In this document: in pieces, positions 32,591 through 43,530 of the stretch | How the letters are laid out: every line of letters starts with the position of its first letter | Numbering within the stretch: position 1 is the first letter of the stretch | Source: Leptodactylus fallax | Lineage: Eukaryota; Chordata; Amphibia; Anura; Leptodactylidae | Reading direction: 5' to 3' | DNA length: 64,000 nt | Assembly: GCA_947044405.1 (NCBI GenBank) | Contig: CAMRHE010000035.1 | Location: forward strand, 7,785,501 to 7,849,500 | Made by a program: the position numbers and the translations under genes | The notes under the pieces: generated by a model | The model's input: only the letters and a program-made list of their open reading frames with translations | Database searches by the model: none | Told to the model about the DNA's origin: nothing

Positions 32591-33690
32591 AGTGTAGTAT
32601 ATAAATAAGCGTCTTATAGTCAAACACATCCGAAAAATATGGTAAATATTGGACATGTTCAGCTACTGTTCAGCTCAGACCTTCACCTGATGGCCAACCC
32701 CAGTCAATGGACCTGCTCGAGGCAATGTGTATGCTCTTCATAAATCTATCTTTGTTTTTTTTTTTATATTGATATTTTGTATAGTATGTAGGATAAAATA
32801 TAGCCTAAATCTAAAATTTTGCTTACAAGCGTGTCAACTATTTATATTTCTGGTAGCATGACATTATTCTTGTTTTACTTGGTGAGTAATGAATGTATAT
32901 GTCATAGAAATCAATACGTTTCAAGTACAAAGTACTTGTCTTTGTGTTAAGGGACATATCCACAACCCTTCCGCCAGCTATTCAAGCTCCCTTCCAGATG
33001 GACTCCCTGTGGGTTACTCAAAATAATGAACATTCTGTCACTTTTTAGCCTACAGGACAAAAGAGGAATTTGTTAATGCAGAAGAGCTGAGCTGATTTAA
33101 CCCAAGTAATCATGCTACTGCAAAATGCTATCCATAGATTACTATAGGACTTCAGATAAACTACTGAGTTATCTTACGTCAGTAAATTGTCACTGTGGAT
33201 AAATGAAACAGGAAAAGAAATACATCAGGCAAGTGAACACTTGAAGTTTTTATTGAAAATCCATAAAATTTACTGTGATAAGATAGCACTAGAAATTCAC
33301 ATGAGCTATGAATAAGGACACCATGAGTGTCTGAAACTAGTAGACTTGTGTATTCTTGTGCCACCTTATCACAATAGATTTTATGCATTTTAAATAAATC
33401 ACTTCAAGCGACCCTTCACTTGAATGGGAGCTGAGCTGGGTGGCAAGGCTACACAGAAAAGTGAGCTGTCTGCTTCCTGCTCCATTCTCTGTGTATGTTC
33501 CAGCAGGCTGCTGCTGTAAATGACTGATCAATGGGGATGCCTAGTGTTGATGACCTATTCTAAAGATCTTTACACCCAGAAAACCCCAACTGGAATTTTT
33601 TGTGGAATTATTAGTAGTAGTTTGCCATGGAAGTAGTAATTATTGTACCAGAAAATGTTTTATGAACTTTTAGCACCTATACTTATGCAT
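32591..33690. other. No gene recognised
   Basis: AT-rich, apparently unique DNA. No domain-bearing reading frame, terminal repeat or retroelement tail was seen. Confidence 0.4.
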
Positions 33691-33694
33691 GTTC

Positions 33695-33895
33695 AGGCTA
33701 TGGCCTCACGTTGCAGAAATGCAGTTTTTTTGTTGCAGATTTTTTTCCAGTTTTTTGAGCCAAAACCAGGAATGGATTTAGCAAAAGGTAGAAGTACAAC
33801 TGCTTCCTATATATTTTCCATTCCTTCCGTAGCCATTCTTTGCTCAAAAAAAGAAACAAAGAGAAAGCTGTGTTTCCGCAATGTGGGGCCTTAGC
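33695..33895. repeat. Fold-back MITE (AGCCAAAGCCAGG family), third copy
   Basis: GGCCTCACGTTGCAGAAATG and TTTGAGCCAAAACCAGGAAT on the left oppose TTTCCGCAATGTGGGGCC and TTTGCTCAAAAAAAG on the right. Same family as 11773-11999. Confidence 0.62.
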
Positions 33896-33899
33896 CTAA

Positions 33900-34652
33900 A
33901 AGTAGCAGTAGATACAGTAAATTCAGGCTGATTGGTCTTGAACCTTGAATAAAGATCTGTTAAGATCTGTTACATTAACTTTATAGGCTTTATTTAAAAT
34001 GTTTTTTTTTTCCAGTGAGCAAATTTGCTCTATATTGGTTCTATGCAATTGTGAATTTGTTTTAAAATATTTGTTTAGTATGTTTTATTTTGTACAATAA
34101 ATATTTTTTTAGAGAAGACGCAATAAATGATCTTGTGAATGAAGTGCATGTTGGGAGTAATAAAATTTAAATTTTCAATTTAGGATTGATGATTTAAATC
34201 TAATTAGTCAGCCATTGAATATGCAGTGTAATTTTCAGATAGGTTAATTAATCTTTTTATCTGTCACAAAATACTAAATGTGGCAAAATATATAGCTACC
34301 ATTCATCGAACATATCGTAAAATTTATTGAGCTGATCATAAAAAACAAACTGTGTATATCATTTTAATCCTTGATTTAAAGTTATGTCTTCACACTGATC
34401 ATAAAATAGGCCATTGCATTAAAACACACTCATTAATCTAATGCAATTTTCTTCAGCAGGGCACATAAAATGCAAATAAAATTACATTCTAATAAATGTA
34501 ATACTTAGGCTATTTCTTCATGGGGCTCATGAAACGGCTCGAACACAACAAGCAAATTATTTTTTTATGAATTGTAAAGACCATGCTAGTGTTTAGTGTT
34601 TATTGTCCAAAATAAAAAAGGAGACATAAGATGACAATATAAACCCTATCAC
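33900..34652. other. AT-rich unique DNA
   Basis: No repeat signature and no coding frame. Includes TTTAAATCTAATTAGTC, an ATGCAAAT octamer at 34470-34477 and several TAAT cores. These are common by chance in AT-rich DNA, so a regulatory role is only a possibility. Confidence 0.35.
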
Positions 34653-34656
34653 TTAA

Positions 34657-35234
34657 ACGGGTTTCCACATCTCCCTCTCTCAGCAGCTTTGCCTGTTGTC
34701 TCTGCTTCTCACTTCCTGAATTCTTCAACAAGCTGTTGGGTGGGCTTTGACTGTTTGATGGACAGGACACAATGAAGTACCTCAGTAGATATAGACATTG
34801 CCTTTACCATGGGAGATTATTTATTATGATTACTAGAAATCTATAATAATGCAGATGCACAGTAAATGTATATTAGATTACATGGTTCATGCTGACAATG
34901 CACTTGCAGTAACCTCAATGTTATCTCTGTGTCAACATAGAGGGAGATAACAGACACTGTCCAAGCCTTTACCAGGAATCTGCAATTAGCTGACCCGAGT
35001 GACTTGACTGAAGAACAGGAAATAACAACTCCAGGGAGCAGTGAGTGAGTCATATCACCCATCCTAAGATCAGATAACTGGTTGGGTGCCTTGGCAACAA
35101 TTTGTAAAACAATGGGAGCAATAATTCACAAATTCGCAAACAAAGCAGCATTGCTAAAGCAATGTATTTATGTGAACTCTTGAATTTACATAAGCTATCA
35201 GTTTACATAGGATCCTTAAGATGGGAATACCCCT
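34657..35234. mobile_element. piggyBac-type MITE, TTAA target
   Basis: The left end ACGGGTTTCCACATC and the right end GATGGGAATACCCCT are an imperfect inverted pair, flanked by TTAA at 34653-34656 and 35235-35238. No coding content. The ends resemble those at 17465-18279. Confidence 0.72.
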
Positions 35235-35280
35235 TTAAAGAACGAGAAAAAACATTTTATAATATATATTGTACACACAT

Positions 35281-35323
35281 ACAGTGGGGAAAAAAGTATT
35301 TAGTCAGCCACCAATTGTGCAAG
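35281..35323. mobile_element. Orphan Tc1 terminal repeat
   Basis: CAGTGGGGAAAAAAGTATTT then AGTCAGCCACCAATTGTG is the same terminus as at 23030-23068, here without a partner end. It is preceded by TA. Confidence 0.62.
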
Positions 35324-35895
35324 ACGTGTCCCCCTGCTTAAGCCAGTACATATCCGGGCCCGTCTTGCAGTTCCTCTATTACCCCAACTAGAAACGGGTC
35401 CCATGAAATGCATTTTGCAGCTGCTGAGAATTAAGAGATGGTTGCACCTGCTCAGGTCTCCCCATACATGTCTATGTGAGTTCCAAAAATACCCAAAGAT
35501 GCATGCTTGGCTATTTTATGAACTCTCAAAGACATGAATGGAAGGACTCATGCAAGTGCAGTAGTGTTTAATTCTAAGGGGTTTTACTGGACTAACAAAC
35601 TGTGACTAAAGGCAGGAAATGCTTGTTATGAATGGACAGACATAACCTAAGTACCTTTATGTGGGTTTGGACCATTTTTACTAATCCTCATGTTTTCAGG
35701 CTCATAAAATACTTCTTAGTTTACATGTTCTGGTTATGGAAGTGTCAGTTCTTTTCCAGGAAGCCCCTATAGCATCCACCCACTTGCACCTCCTAGCAGA
35801 TTTTCATCCATGTCCAGTATACACTCCACACATCCTCTTTCCCCAGCCAATATGCCATCTGATTATGTGTAATATCCTCCTTTTCTGGCTATTTG
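35324..35895. other. No gene recognised
   Basis: Mixed-composition DNA between the Tc1 scrap and the microsatellite. The 66-codon frame at 35736-35936 has no recognisable domain and runs into the TA repeat. Confidence 0.35.
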
Positions 35896-36076
35896 ATAAT
35901 ATATATATATATATACAGTATATATATAAATTTTGATATAAGTACATATATATTTACTTATGCATGTATATATATTTACATATTTATGTGTGTGTGTATA
36001 TATACAGTATATATTTACATGTATATATGCATATATCTATATGCAGAATATATAAACAGTATATCTATCTATCTAT
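35896..36076. repeat. TA-rich and TATC microsatellite
   Basis: (TA)n, (TG)n and TATATACAGTATATA words, ending in three to four TATC units directly before the 5' LTR. A longer CTAT array follows the 3' LTR, so the LTR element sits within or beside a TATC repeat. Confidence 0.85.
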
Positions 36077-36649
36077 TGTGGTAAAGTGTATGGTAAAGTG
36101 CTGGACAGGTATATATCTCGCCTGGTTTCCTTAGCCAGACGAGGTAACGGAAATCCAGGTAGATATATATTGCCTTAGCAGAACTTAGTCTGCTAGGGAT
36201 TTTCTTTAACTTACATGGCCTGGATTTTCTGGACTGGAGGACAGGTTGGCAGTGGGAGTCCTCCAGTCCATACCCCTGGTCCACTACGGGGTTTTCCCCT
36301 ACTCCCTGGTGCTCTCATCTGAGGCTTCCTGTCATTGATAACTGAGGAAGGAAGCCTGGCAAAAGGAGGGCTGACAAGTGGCAGGCTGGGAGAGAGACAG
36401 AGCACCCCTGGAGTGGAGGTTTACACACATTGATATTGTGTTTTCGGACATATATATTTGCCTGAACTAGGCTAGTGAGGGGCATTATACTGTTTAGTAA
36501 GAGCCAGATAGGCTTAGACTTTTTGTTTTGTTTATCCCATGTCATTTTGTACTGAAGCGCCTAAATAAAGAACCATTGGGATTTTAAAAACCTGCTGCCT
36601 TTGTGAACTTGGTCATTGCCGACCCCCACCGTCTGAGCTGTTCCCTACA
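36077..36649 (+). repeat. 5' LTR
   Basis: 573 bases from TGTGGTAAAG to GTTCCCTACA. A polyadenylation signal AATAAA lies in CCTAAATAAAGAACC (about 36561-36575). It differs from the 3' LTR by scattered substitutions and by a duplicated GGTAAAGTG near its start. The LTR holds the promoter and the polyadenylation signal of such elements; no TATA box is confidently placed. Confidence 0.92.
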
Positions 36650-36670
36650 ATTGGTGGAGGACACGTGCAA
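36650..36670 (+). other. Likely primer-binding region
   Basis: ATTGGTGGAGGACACGTG directly follows the LTR, the place where a tRNA primes minus-strand DNA synthesis. I do not assign the tRNA. Confidence 0.5.
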
Positions 36671-36796
36671 CTGTTGCTAGGGGCAATGGCATGACAAAAG
36701 TGTGAGATCTTGCATATTGCAGACATTAAAAGGGCCAGAAGCATATGTCATAGCGGGGTGAAAGCTGCTACTGCATTACAAGGCCCATCCAGCACA

Positions 36797-37920
36797 ATGG
36801 AGGATGTAATAAAGCAGCTGGTTCAGGCTAACCTAAGACATGATCAGTCCATGGAACAGCAACAAAAGTTTCATGCAGAAGCTTTACAAGCCCAGCAACA
36901 AGCGCAGCAGCAGTTTAATATGCACCAACAACAGGCCATGGCACAGCAACAAGAAACAAATCGCCTGTTAATGGAGCAGATTGCTGCACTCAGAGAGACT
37001 GTCGTGGCTCAGCCCCAATGAGTGGAGGTAAGCCCCCCTGAGACTGTTAATGTGAGAAGGACCGTTCAGCGGGCCTTGCAAAAGATGACACCCGATGACG
37101 ACATCGAGGCCTACCTTACTGTGTTTGAGAGAGTGGCGGAGAGGGAGAGACAGGCAGTTGCAGAGTGGGCAGAAGTGATTGTGCCCTTTCTGTCAGGTGA
37201 ACCGCAAAAGGCTTACTATGACCTCAGGGAGCAGGATGTCCGGGACTATACTAAACTGAAAATGGAGATCCTTGCTCGCTTGGGTGTTACGCCAGCTGTT
37301 CGTACCAGGAGAGTCCACAGTTGGAGCTACACCATGAACAAACCTGCCCAGTCCCAAATGTTTGACCTAATTCATCTGGTGCGAAAGTGGCTGGAACAAG
37401 AATCTTCTACACCAGCCGAGATCATGGAAAAGGTGGAGGTCGACCATTACTTCAGGACCCTCCCGGCAGAGTTGGGTTGGACATGGAGACCCCAAGACTG
37501 CTGAGCAATCAACCTGGTGGAAAGGAACCTAGCAACCGAGGACTACCTCCATGATGTCCCTGCAGCACCAACATCTCCCAGGATGGCCAGATCCGTGACA
37601 TCTGTGGGTAAGAGAGTTCCAGCTGGAGGTGTGTGGAAAAGTGTGAAAGGGAGCAGGGCTCTAGAACTTGGGCGAGGGCAAAAGACTGAACCTGAACCCC
37701 AGGGGCCCTCTTGTCCTAGAAAGGACACCCTGCTAAGGAGGCCTGAGTTCCCCCGCTGCTGGAGGTGCTATGAATGGGGACATGTGGCCGCCTATTACCC
37801 TCTTACCTCAGAGCCCATGGAGTGTGATGCTAGTCGGCGACAGTCACTGTTTGCAGAATCTGTTTGTGCAGCCATTCCAGGTCCAGGGACTGAGCCACAT
37901 GTTTGCGACAAAGGTAAATG
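36797..37920 (+). pseudogene. Gag of the Gmr1-like element
   Basis: Starts at the ATG at 36797 (MEDVIKQLVQANLRHDQ), followed by a glutamine-rich, probably coiled-coil stretch. A TGA at 37019-37021 interrupts it. The capsid-like region follows (37022-37504: MTPDDDIEAYLTVFERVAER, FLSGEPQKAYYDL, YTKLKMEILARLG), resembling the gag region related to SCAN domains. After a break at 37502 the frame 37517-37921 contains a degenerate zinc knuckle, CWRCYEWGHVAAYYP, whose last cysteine is a tyrosine. Gag would form the particle and bind RNA. It is interrupted and cannot be made whole from this copy. Confidence 0.82.
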
Positions 37921-38591
37921 ACCGCTCTGTGAAGTCCCTTCTGGACTCTGGTAGCCTGGTGACTTTGGTTCGGGCTAGCCTAGTGGCTAGGGACTATGTG
38001 TCAGGCAAACATGTAAGAGTATTATGCATCCACGGGGATATTGTCGTCTACCCCGTGGCCTCTGTTAAATTGGTAACTCCGTCAGGAACTGTGACCTATG
38101 AAGTTGGGGTCGTAAAAAGACTCATGTATAATGTAATATTAGGCCGTGACTTTCCGTTGTTCTGGGAGTTGTGGAAAAGGGGTAACACTTCTGCTGCCAG
38201 TGAAGAAACTCCAGCAGAATCTGTACCTTCCCCTGTAAATAATGAGTCATGTGAAAGGACCATTGGAAACAATGGTACCAAAGAGGAGCAAAGTGGAAAT
38301 GTGAGTTTACTTGAATTGCATGATGATGACTTTTTCCCCTTGCAGGTGTTAGCCGGGGAAGAAGAAGAAACTTCCCTAACGGGACCACAGGTGTTAGATT
38401 TAGAGGTGTCTCAGGGTAACTTTGGGACCGAGCAAGCGAGGGACTACACTCTGAGTACTGCCCAGGCCAATGTTACAGTAATAAATGGTGTACCACAGGA
38501 ACCAGAAGCTGACAAGAAATTCCCACATTTTTCCATGAATAGGGATCTGGTGTACTGGGTCACCAAGGTGAACAGTGGAATTGTGGAATAG
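37910..38591 (+). pseudogene. Aspartic protease and linker
   Basis: Within the open frame 37770-38591, the segment from about 37912 reads FATKVNDRSVKSLLDSGSLV then TLVRASL, the DSG active-site motif of retroviral-type proteases, and continues to VVKRLMYNVILGRDF (ILGRD flap-end motif). An acidic linker follows (EEQSGNV, EEEETSL). The frame ends at a TAG after FSMNRDLVYWVTKVNSG; the homologous protein continues directly into integrase in the same frame. The protease would cut the polyprotein. The first ~47 codons of the frame overlap gag in another frame and are probably not translated as such. Confidence 0.8.
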
Positions 38592-39660
38592 CTTCTGGTG
38601 CCAAAACCGTACCGCCACATGGTGCTGGACATGGCTCATAACCATGTGTTAGGGGGTCATTTGGGGACTAGCAAAACACAGGAAAGGGTCCTCCAAAGGT
38701 TTTTTAGCATGGGGTATATGAAGAAATGAGAAGGTACTGTGAGTCATGTCCCACATGCCAGATAAGTACCCCAACATCACAGTTCCGTAGCCCCTTGGTG
38801 CCCCTTCCCATCATCGAGGTGCCATTTGAGAGAATTGCAATGGACCTGGTGGGGCCCATTGTCAAATCTGCTAGGGGACATCAATACAGTCTGGTTGTAT
38901 TGGACTATGCCACCCACTACCCAGAGGAACTACCCCTTAAGGAACATGGCGTCCAAAAATATTGCTCGGGAGTTATTTTACATGCTCTCTCACATCGGGG
39001 TCTCTAAAGAAAACCTTACTGACCAGGGTACGCCCTTTATGTCAAAGGTCATGAAAGAACTGTGCAAATTTTTAAAATAAGGTACATCCGTACATCGTTG
39101 TATCACCTGCAAACAGATGGATTGGTGGAAAGGTTTAACAAAACCCTGAAGCATATGTTAAAAAAGGTTGTGGAAAGGGATGGCTGGGACTGGGACTGTC
39201 TATTACCCTATCTCATGTTCTCTATCAGAGAGGTACCCCAGGCATCTACAGGGTTTTCACCCTTTGAGTTAGTTTATGGCTGGCATCCAAGGGGTTTGTT
39301 GGATATTGCCAAAGAAACCTGGGAGCCGAGGCCACTCCATATAAAAGTGTTATTGAACATGTGGCCCAGATGCATGACCGTATAGCAACAGTGATGCCTA
39401 TTGTCAAAGAGCATCTGCAAAAAGCTCAGGAGGCTCAGAGCAGAATTTATAACAGGTCTTCCAGGGTGAGGGCCTTTAATCCTGGGGAAAGGGTCCTGGT
39501 TCTAGTACCCACTGTTGAAAGTAAGTTTCTGGCAAAGTGGCAGGGTCCCTATGAGATTGTAGAAAAGGTGAGTGAGGTGAACTACAAGGTGCATCAACCA
39601 GACAGGAGAAAACCCTTCCAGGTTTACCATATAAACCTGATCAAGCTGTGGAAAGATCGG
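38592..39660 (+). pseudogene. Integrase, upstream of reverse transcriptase
   Basis: An H2C2 zinc domain (HNHVLGGHLGTSKTQER and RRYCESCPTCQIS; 38634-38768) precedes the catalytic core: IAMDLVGPIVKS (first aspartate), a frameshift near 38940, NLTDQGTPFM (second aspartate, about 39015), a further break at 39060-39080, then HLQTDGLVERFNKTLKHML (glutamate, about 39130) and FSPFELVYGWHPRG. The C-terminal part continues in the frame starting at 39361 (YNRSSRVRAFNPGERVLVLV, FLAKWQGPYEIVEKV, KPFQVYHINLIKLW). Integrase joins element DNA to the chromosome. The catalytic triad is visible but the frame is broken at least twice. Confidence 0.88.
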
Positions 39661-40485
39661 GAGTCTTTGGTAGCCAGCCAGACTGTGGTTAAGGAGGAGA
39701 TACAGCGAATTCCCCCAGTAGGGATAGGTGAGGCACTGTCTGTGCACCAGAAGCAGGAGGTAAGGGAGTTCCTGCAGGAAAACAGGCACAAGTTTTCTGA
39801 CTTACCAGGCCGTACTCATCTGCTCAAACACCATATTAAAACTGAGCCTAATATTAAAGTGAACCTGAAGCCGTACTGGATACCAGAAGCCTGCAGAGAA
39901 GCAGTATCCTCTGAGGTCAAGCGCATGCTTGAATTAGGGGTTATTGAGGAGTCTGACAGTGAATGGTCAAGCCCCATTGTGCTAATTCCAAAGCCTAATG
40001 GGACATGGAGGTTCTGTAATGACTTCAGAAAACTAAATGAAGTGTCAAAGTTTGATGCATACCCCATGCCCAGAGTAAAGGAACTGATTGAAAGGCTTGG
40101 GACTGCAAGGTATATCACAATGCTTGATCTTACAAAAGGTTATATGCAGATACCATTATCTGATGAGGCTAAACAGAAGACTGCTTTCTCCACTCCAGAA
40201 GGCCTGTTCCAGTATGTAGTGATGCCATTCGGGTTACATGGGGCCCCTGCTACATTTCTGATGGATCTGATCTTGAGACGACATCGTGATTATGCTGCGC
40301 CTTACCTGGATGATGTGGTCATTTTTTCATTTGACTGGAGAAGTCACCTCTGTAAGGTACAAGCAGTATTAGACTCTATCAGTGATGCTGGCCTAACCAG
40401 TGCAGTGGGTCTAGAGGAAGCAAATACCTGGGTTACATTATTGGTAAAGGGCTGGTTAAACCCCAGATCAATAAAATTGAGGTGA
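39661..40485 (+). pseudogene. Reverse transcriptase
   Basis: Without any stop, the 374-codon frame that begins in the integrase C terminus (39361) runs into reverse transcriptase: VREFLQENRHKFSDLPGRTH, EVKRMLELGVIEESDSEWSS, PIVLIPKPNGTWRFCNDFRK, ITMLDLTKGYMQIPLSDEAK (motif A aspartate), FSTPEGLFQYVVMPFGLHGA and YLDDVVIFS (motif C, YLDD at 40303-40314). This unbroken frame proves that integrase lies upstream of reverse transcriptase. The frame is lost shortly after, near 40420. Confidence 0.92.
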
Positions 40486-41100
40486 TACAGAACTGGCCTA
40501 GGCCGTTTACAAAAAAACAGGTCAAATCCTTCCTTGGCATAACTGAGTACTACCGTCGGTTCATGTCCAATTTCGCCTCCATGGAATCACCATTGACGGA
40601 CTTAACAAAAGGCAGTAAGTCAGTAATGGTGAAGTGGACCCCAGAGGCAGAAAAGGCTTTTCAGAGCCTGAAATCTGCCCTGTGTGAATAACCAGTGCTT
40701 GTTTCCCCGGATTTCAAAAAACAGTTTCTGGTCCAGTCGGATGCGTCTGATACAAGCTTGGGAGCTGTCCTGTCACAGGTGGTAAATGGGGAAGAACACC
40801 CAGTGATGTACCTGAGTAGGACACTGGCCCCAGCAGAGAAAAATTATGCCATAGTGGAGAGTGTTTGGCTATCAAGTGGGCGATGGAATCCCTGATATAT
40901 TATCTGCTGGGTAGAGAATTTGTGTTAGTGACAGACCATGCTCCTCTAACCTGGATGAAACAAAATAAGGAGAGAAATGCAAGAGTGATCAGATGGTTTC
41001 TCTCCTTACAAAATTTCTGTTTTAAGGTGGAAATTCAGATGCGTTGTCCAGGGTGTACTGTTTGTTCACTAAAAGTGCCCAGACCTCTGGTCTGGAGAAG
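40482..41100 (+). pseudogene. RT connection and RNase H
   Basis: WPRPFTKKQVKSFLGITEYY then RRFMSNFA is the RT thumb/connection. A TAA lies at 40689-40691, then FLVQSDASDTSLGAVLSQ (RNase H, first aspartate), HPVMYLSRTLAPAEKNYAIV (glutamate region), a frameshift near 40865, AIKWAMESLIYYLLGREFVL and VTDHAPLTWM (further aspartate). RNase H removes the RNA strand during cDNA synthesis. The coding part ends shortly before the polypurine tract. Confidence 0.86.
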
Positions 41101-41112
41101 AGGAGGAGGACA
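41096..41112 (+). other. Polypurine tract
   Basis: AGAAGAGGAGGAGGACA directly precedes the 3' LTR; such tracts prime plus-strand synthesis. Confidence 0.8.
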
Positions 41113-42794
41113 TGTGGTAAAGTACTGGACGGGGTGTATATCTCGCCTGGTTTCCTCAGCCAGACGAGGTAACGGAAATCCAGGTAGATATATGTTGCCT
41201 TAGCAGAACATAGTCTGCTAGGGATTTTCTTTAACTTACATGGGCTGGATTTTCTGGACTGGAGGACAGATTGGCAGTGGGAGTCTTCCAGTCCACACCC
41301 CTAGTCCACTACGGGGTTTTCCCCTACTCCCTGGTGCTCTCAGCTGAGGATTCCTGTCATTGATTACTGAGGAAGGAAGCCTGGCAAAAGGAGGGCTAAC
41401 AGGTGGCAGGCTGGGAGAGAGACAGAACACCTGTAAGCCGTGTACCAGGGTGGGCTCCCCAGGATACAGCAAAGTCACGAACAAAGGAAGCGACTCCAAA
41501 TCAATTTAGTTAAAAAAACAAGATTTTACTTTGTGTAGTAACACCTCTTAACCAAAAAAAACACTCAACTATTTACATACACTCAGCCAGGAAGCTGAGG
41601 CCCTGGAGTTGTACAGCACGGTGCCCTCTCATGTGCAGCTCCAAAATACTCCAAGCTATTACCTATCTGCAACTAACCAGCCGCTTGTTACCTTTTTATC
41701 ACCCTAGTCACAGGAACAATTCAGTGAGTGCGATAGGGGCACTGGCGGTATAACACAAGAGCTTACAAACTTATCAAAATACCCCTATTCCCCACAAACA
41801 AAGTACAACCGAGTAAATATAATAGTAGGTCAGATTGCAAGCCAAAGAAATGTGACAATGTATAAGATATTGCTTCTAGACTTCCTCAGAAGCTCCTCTC
41901 TGGGAGTTACATGTCTATAGAACTCTCTGAGTCTTAGTCCTTACAACCGAATAGGTAGATAATTAACCAGTAGTGTGGCCTGTGAAGATGAGCATGCCTA
42001 ACTAGTCTAACTACAGGCCCTTACTCAGTTCCAAGCAAAACATTGTAATGCGGTGCGTGCACGGTTACTTCTCTTACTGATCCAGCTTTGTTGTGTACCT
42101 TTTCGCCTTGGTCTGGAGCAGCTGGAAGCGGGGCTCATCCAGAAAACATGCGATCTCACTGACAGGGCCACTTCTCAGCCGGGTCCTTGATAGCAATCTT
42201 CAACTTAGGATGCTGTCTGAACAAAGCCTGGAACAGTCTCTGCTTCAACACCCCCTTGTTATATCTCTGATCCCTTAGGAATCTTTTTCCTCTCACTTCA
42301 GTGCTTCTTCTTCTAAAAGCACACTCCTAAGATGGCTGTCACACACACTCTGCTGCTTCTTGTACCACCTCTGCAGAACAGGGTCTCCACGTCACTACTC
42401 CAGGGAATTACAGTCTTTTCTATTTCTGAGGTAACAGTGGCCTCTTGTGGTAAAACAAACAAATGTCAGTTTATAAAAAAAAAAAAAAAAAAAAAAAACT
42501 TATCTACAGAAACAGGTACACTCATAACATGAGGGCTGTTTCCCCATCTTACACACCCCTGGAGTGGAGGTTTGCACACATCGATATTGTGTTTTCAGAT
42601 ATATATTTGCCTGCACTAAGCTAGTGAGGGGCATTATACTGTTTAGTACGAGCCAGACAGGCTTAGACTTTTTGCTTTGTTTTTCCCATGTCATTTTGTA
42701 CTGAAGCGCCTAAATAAAGGACCATTGGGATTTTAAAAACCTGCTGCTCTGTGAACTTGGCCATTGCCGACCCCCACCGTGTGAGCTGTTCCCT
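41113..42794 (+). repeat. 3' LTR, split by an inserted solo LTR
   Basis: 41113-41431 and 42554-42794 together correspond to the 5' LTR. The join falls within AGAACACC / CACCCCTGGAG. Polyadenylation signal in CCTAAATAAAGGACC near 42712. The final ACA of the LTR is missing. Confidence 0.9.
41432..42553. mobile_element. Solo LTR of another family
   Basis: Starts TGTAAGCCGTGTACC and ends GGGGCTGTTTCC-type sequence then CATCTTACA, so its ends are TGTAAG / CTTACA. CACC is duplicated on both sides (41428-41431 and 42554-42557). The 1122-bp length, TG...CA ends and 4-bp duplication suit a solo LTR of a gypsy or endogenous-retrovirus-type element. Orientation is not certain, and no internal coding region remains. 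The 61-66-codon frames inside it are not genes. Confidence 0.75.
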
Positions 42795-42799
42795 CCCTC

Positions 42800-42845
<46 letters not shown>
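42795..42845. repeat. (CTAT)n microsatellite
   Basis: About eleven CTAT units between the 3' LTR and the Tc1 left repeat. CTATCTGACAT-type sequence is native to the Tc1 repeat (compare the right repeat near 45650), so the array may have expanded from it. Confidence 0.9.
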
Positions 42846-43530
42846 AGACATGAAATCAAAATACACATTTCCTGTTTTAGGTCAATTAGGATTACCCAAA
42901 TTTATTATATTTGCAAAATGCCAGAATAATATGAGAGAGAGACAGAGAGAGAGAATTTTTAAGGCATTTTTATGACTTTCTGCAAAGTCAAAAGTTTACA
43001 TGCATTTCATTAGTACCATTGCCCTTAAACTATATGACTTGGGTTAAACGTTTTGGATATCCTTCTACAAGCTTCTCACAATAGTTGGTAGGAATTTGGG
43101 CCCATTCCTGGTGTAACTGAGCCATGTTTGTAGGCCGCCTTGCTCGCTCCTGCCTTTTCAGCTTTGCCCATAAATTTTCAATAGGATTGAGATCAGGGCT
43201 TTGTGATGGCCACTCCAAAACATTGACTTTGTTATCCTTGAGCCACTTTGTAACCAGTTTGGCAGTATGCTATGGGTCATTGTCCATTTGGAAGACCCAT
43301 TTGTGCCCAAGCTTTATCTTCCTGGCTGATGTCTTGAGATGTTGCTTCAGTATTGCCACATAATGTACTTTCCTCATGATGCCATCCAGTGGCATAACTA
43401 GGAATGGCTGGGCCCCAAGGTGAACATTTGACATGGGACCCCCCCCCCCCCGAACCGCTGCCCCCAATCGCCCCCCCGGACTGCCCCCTCCAACCCCCAC
43501 CAAAAAAAAAAAAACGCATTCCTGCGCACA

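Larger units (their letters stand above)
36077..42794 (+). mobile_element. Gmr1-like Ty3/gypsy LTR retrotransposon
   Basis: Two LTRs (36077-36649 and 41113-42794, the second split by an insertion) enclose gag, protease, integrase, reverse transcriptase and RNase H, in that order. Integrase before reverse transcriptase is the hallmark of the Gmr1 group of Ty3/gypsy elements of deuterostomes; ordinary gypsy elements have it last. Several stops and frameshifts show the copy is dead. A solo LTR of the same family is at 15442-15997. The four bases before the 5' LTR are CTAT; the 3' LTR lacks the last three bases (ACA) and runs into a CTAT repeat, which hides the target duplication. Confidence 0.9.

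Noticed and set aside
35893..36084. 63-codon tyrosine/isoleucine-rich frame
   Set aside because: It is a translation of the TA-rich microsatellite.
41432..42553. Short frames inside the solo LTR considered as genes
   Set aside because: They are short, without domains, and lie inside an LTR that is non-coding by nature.
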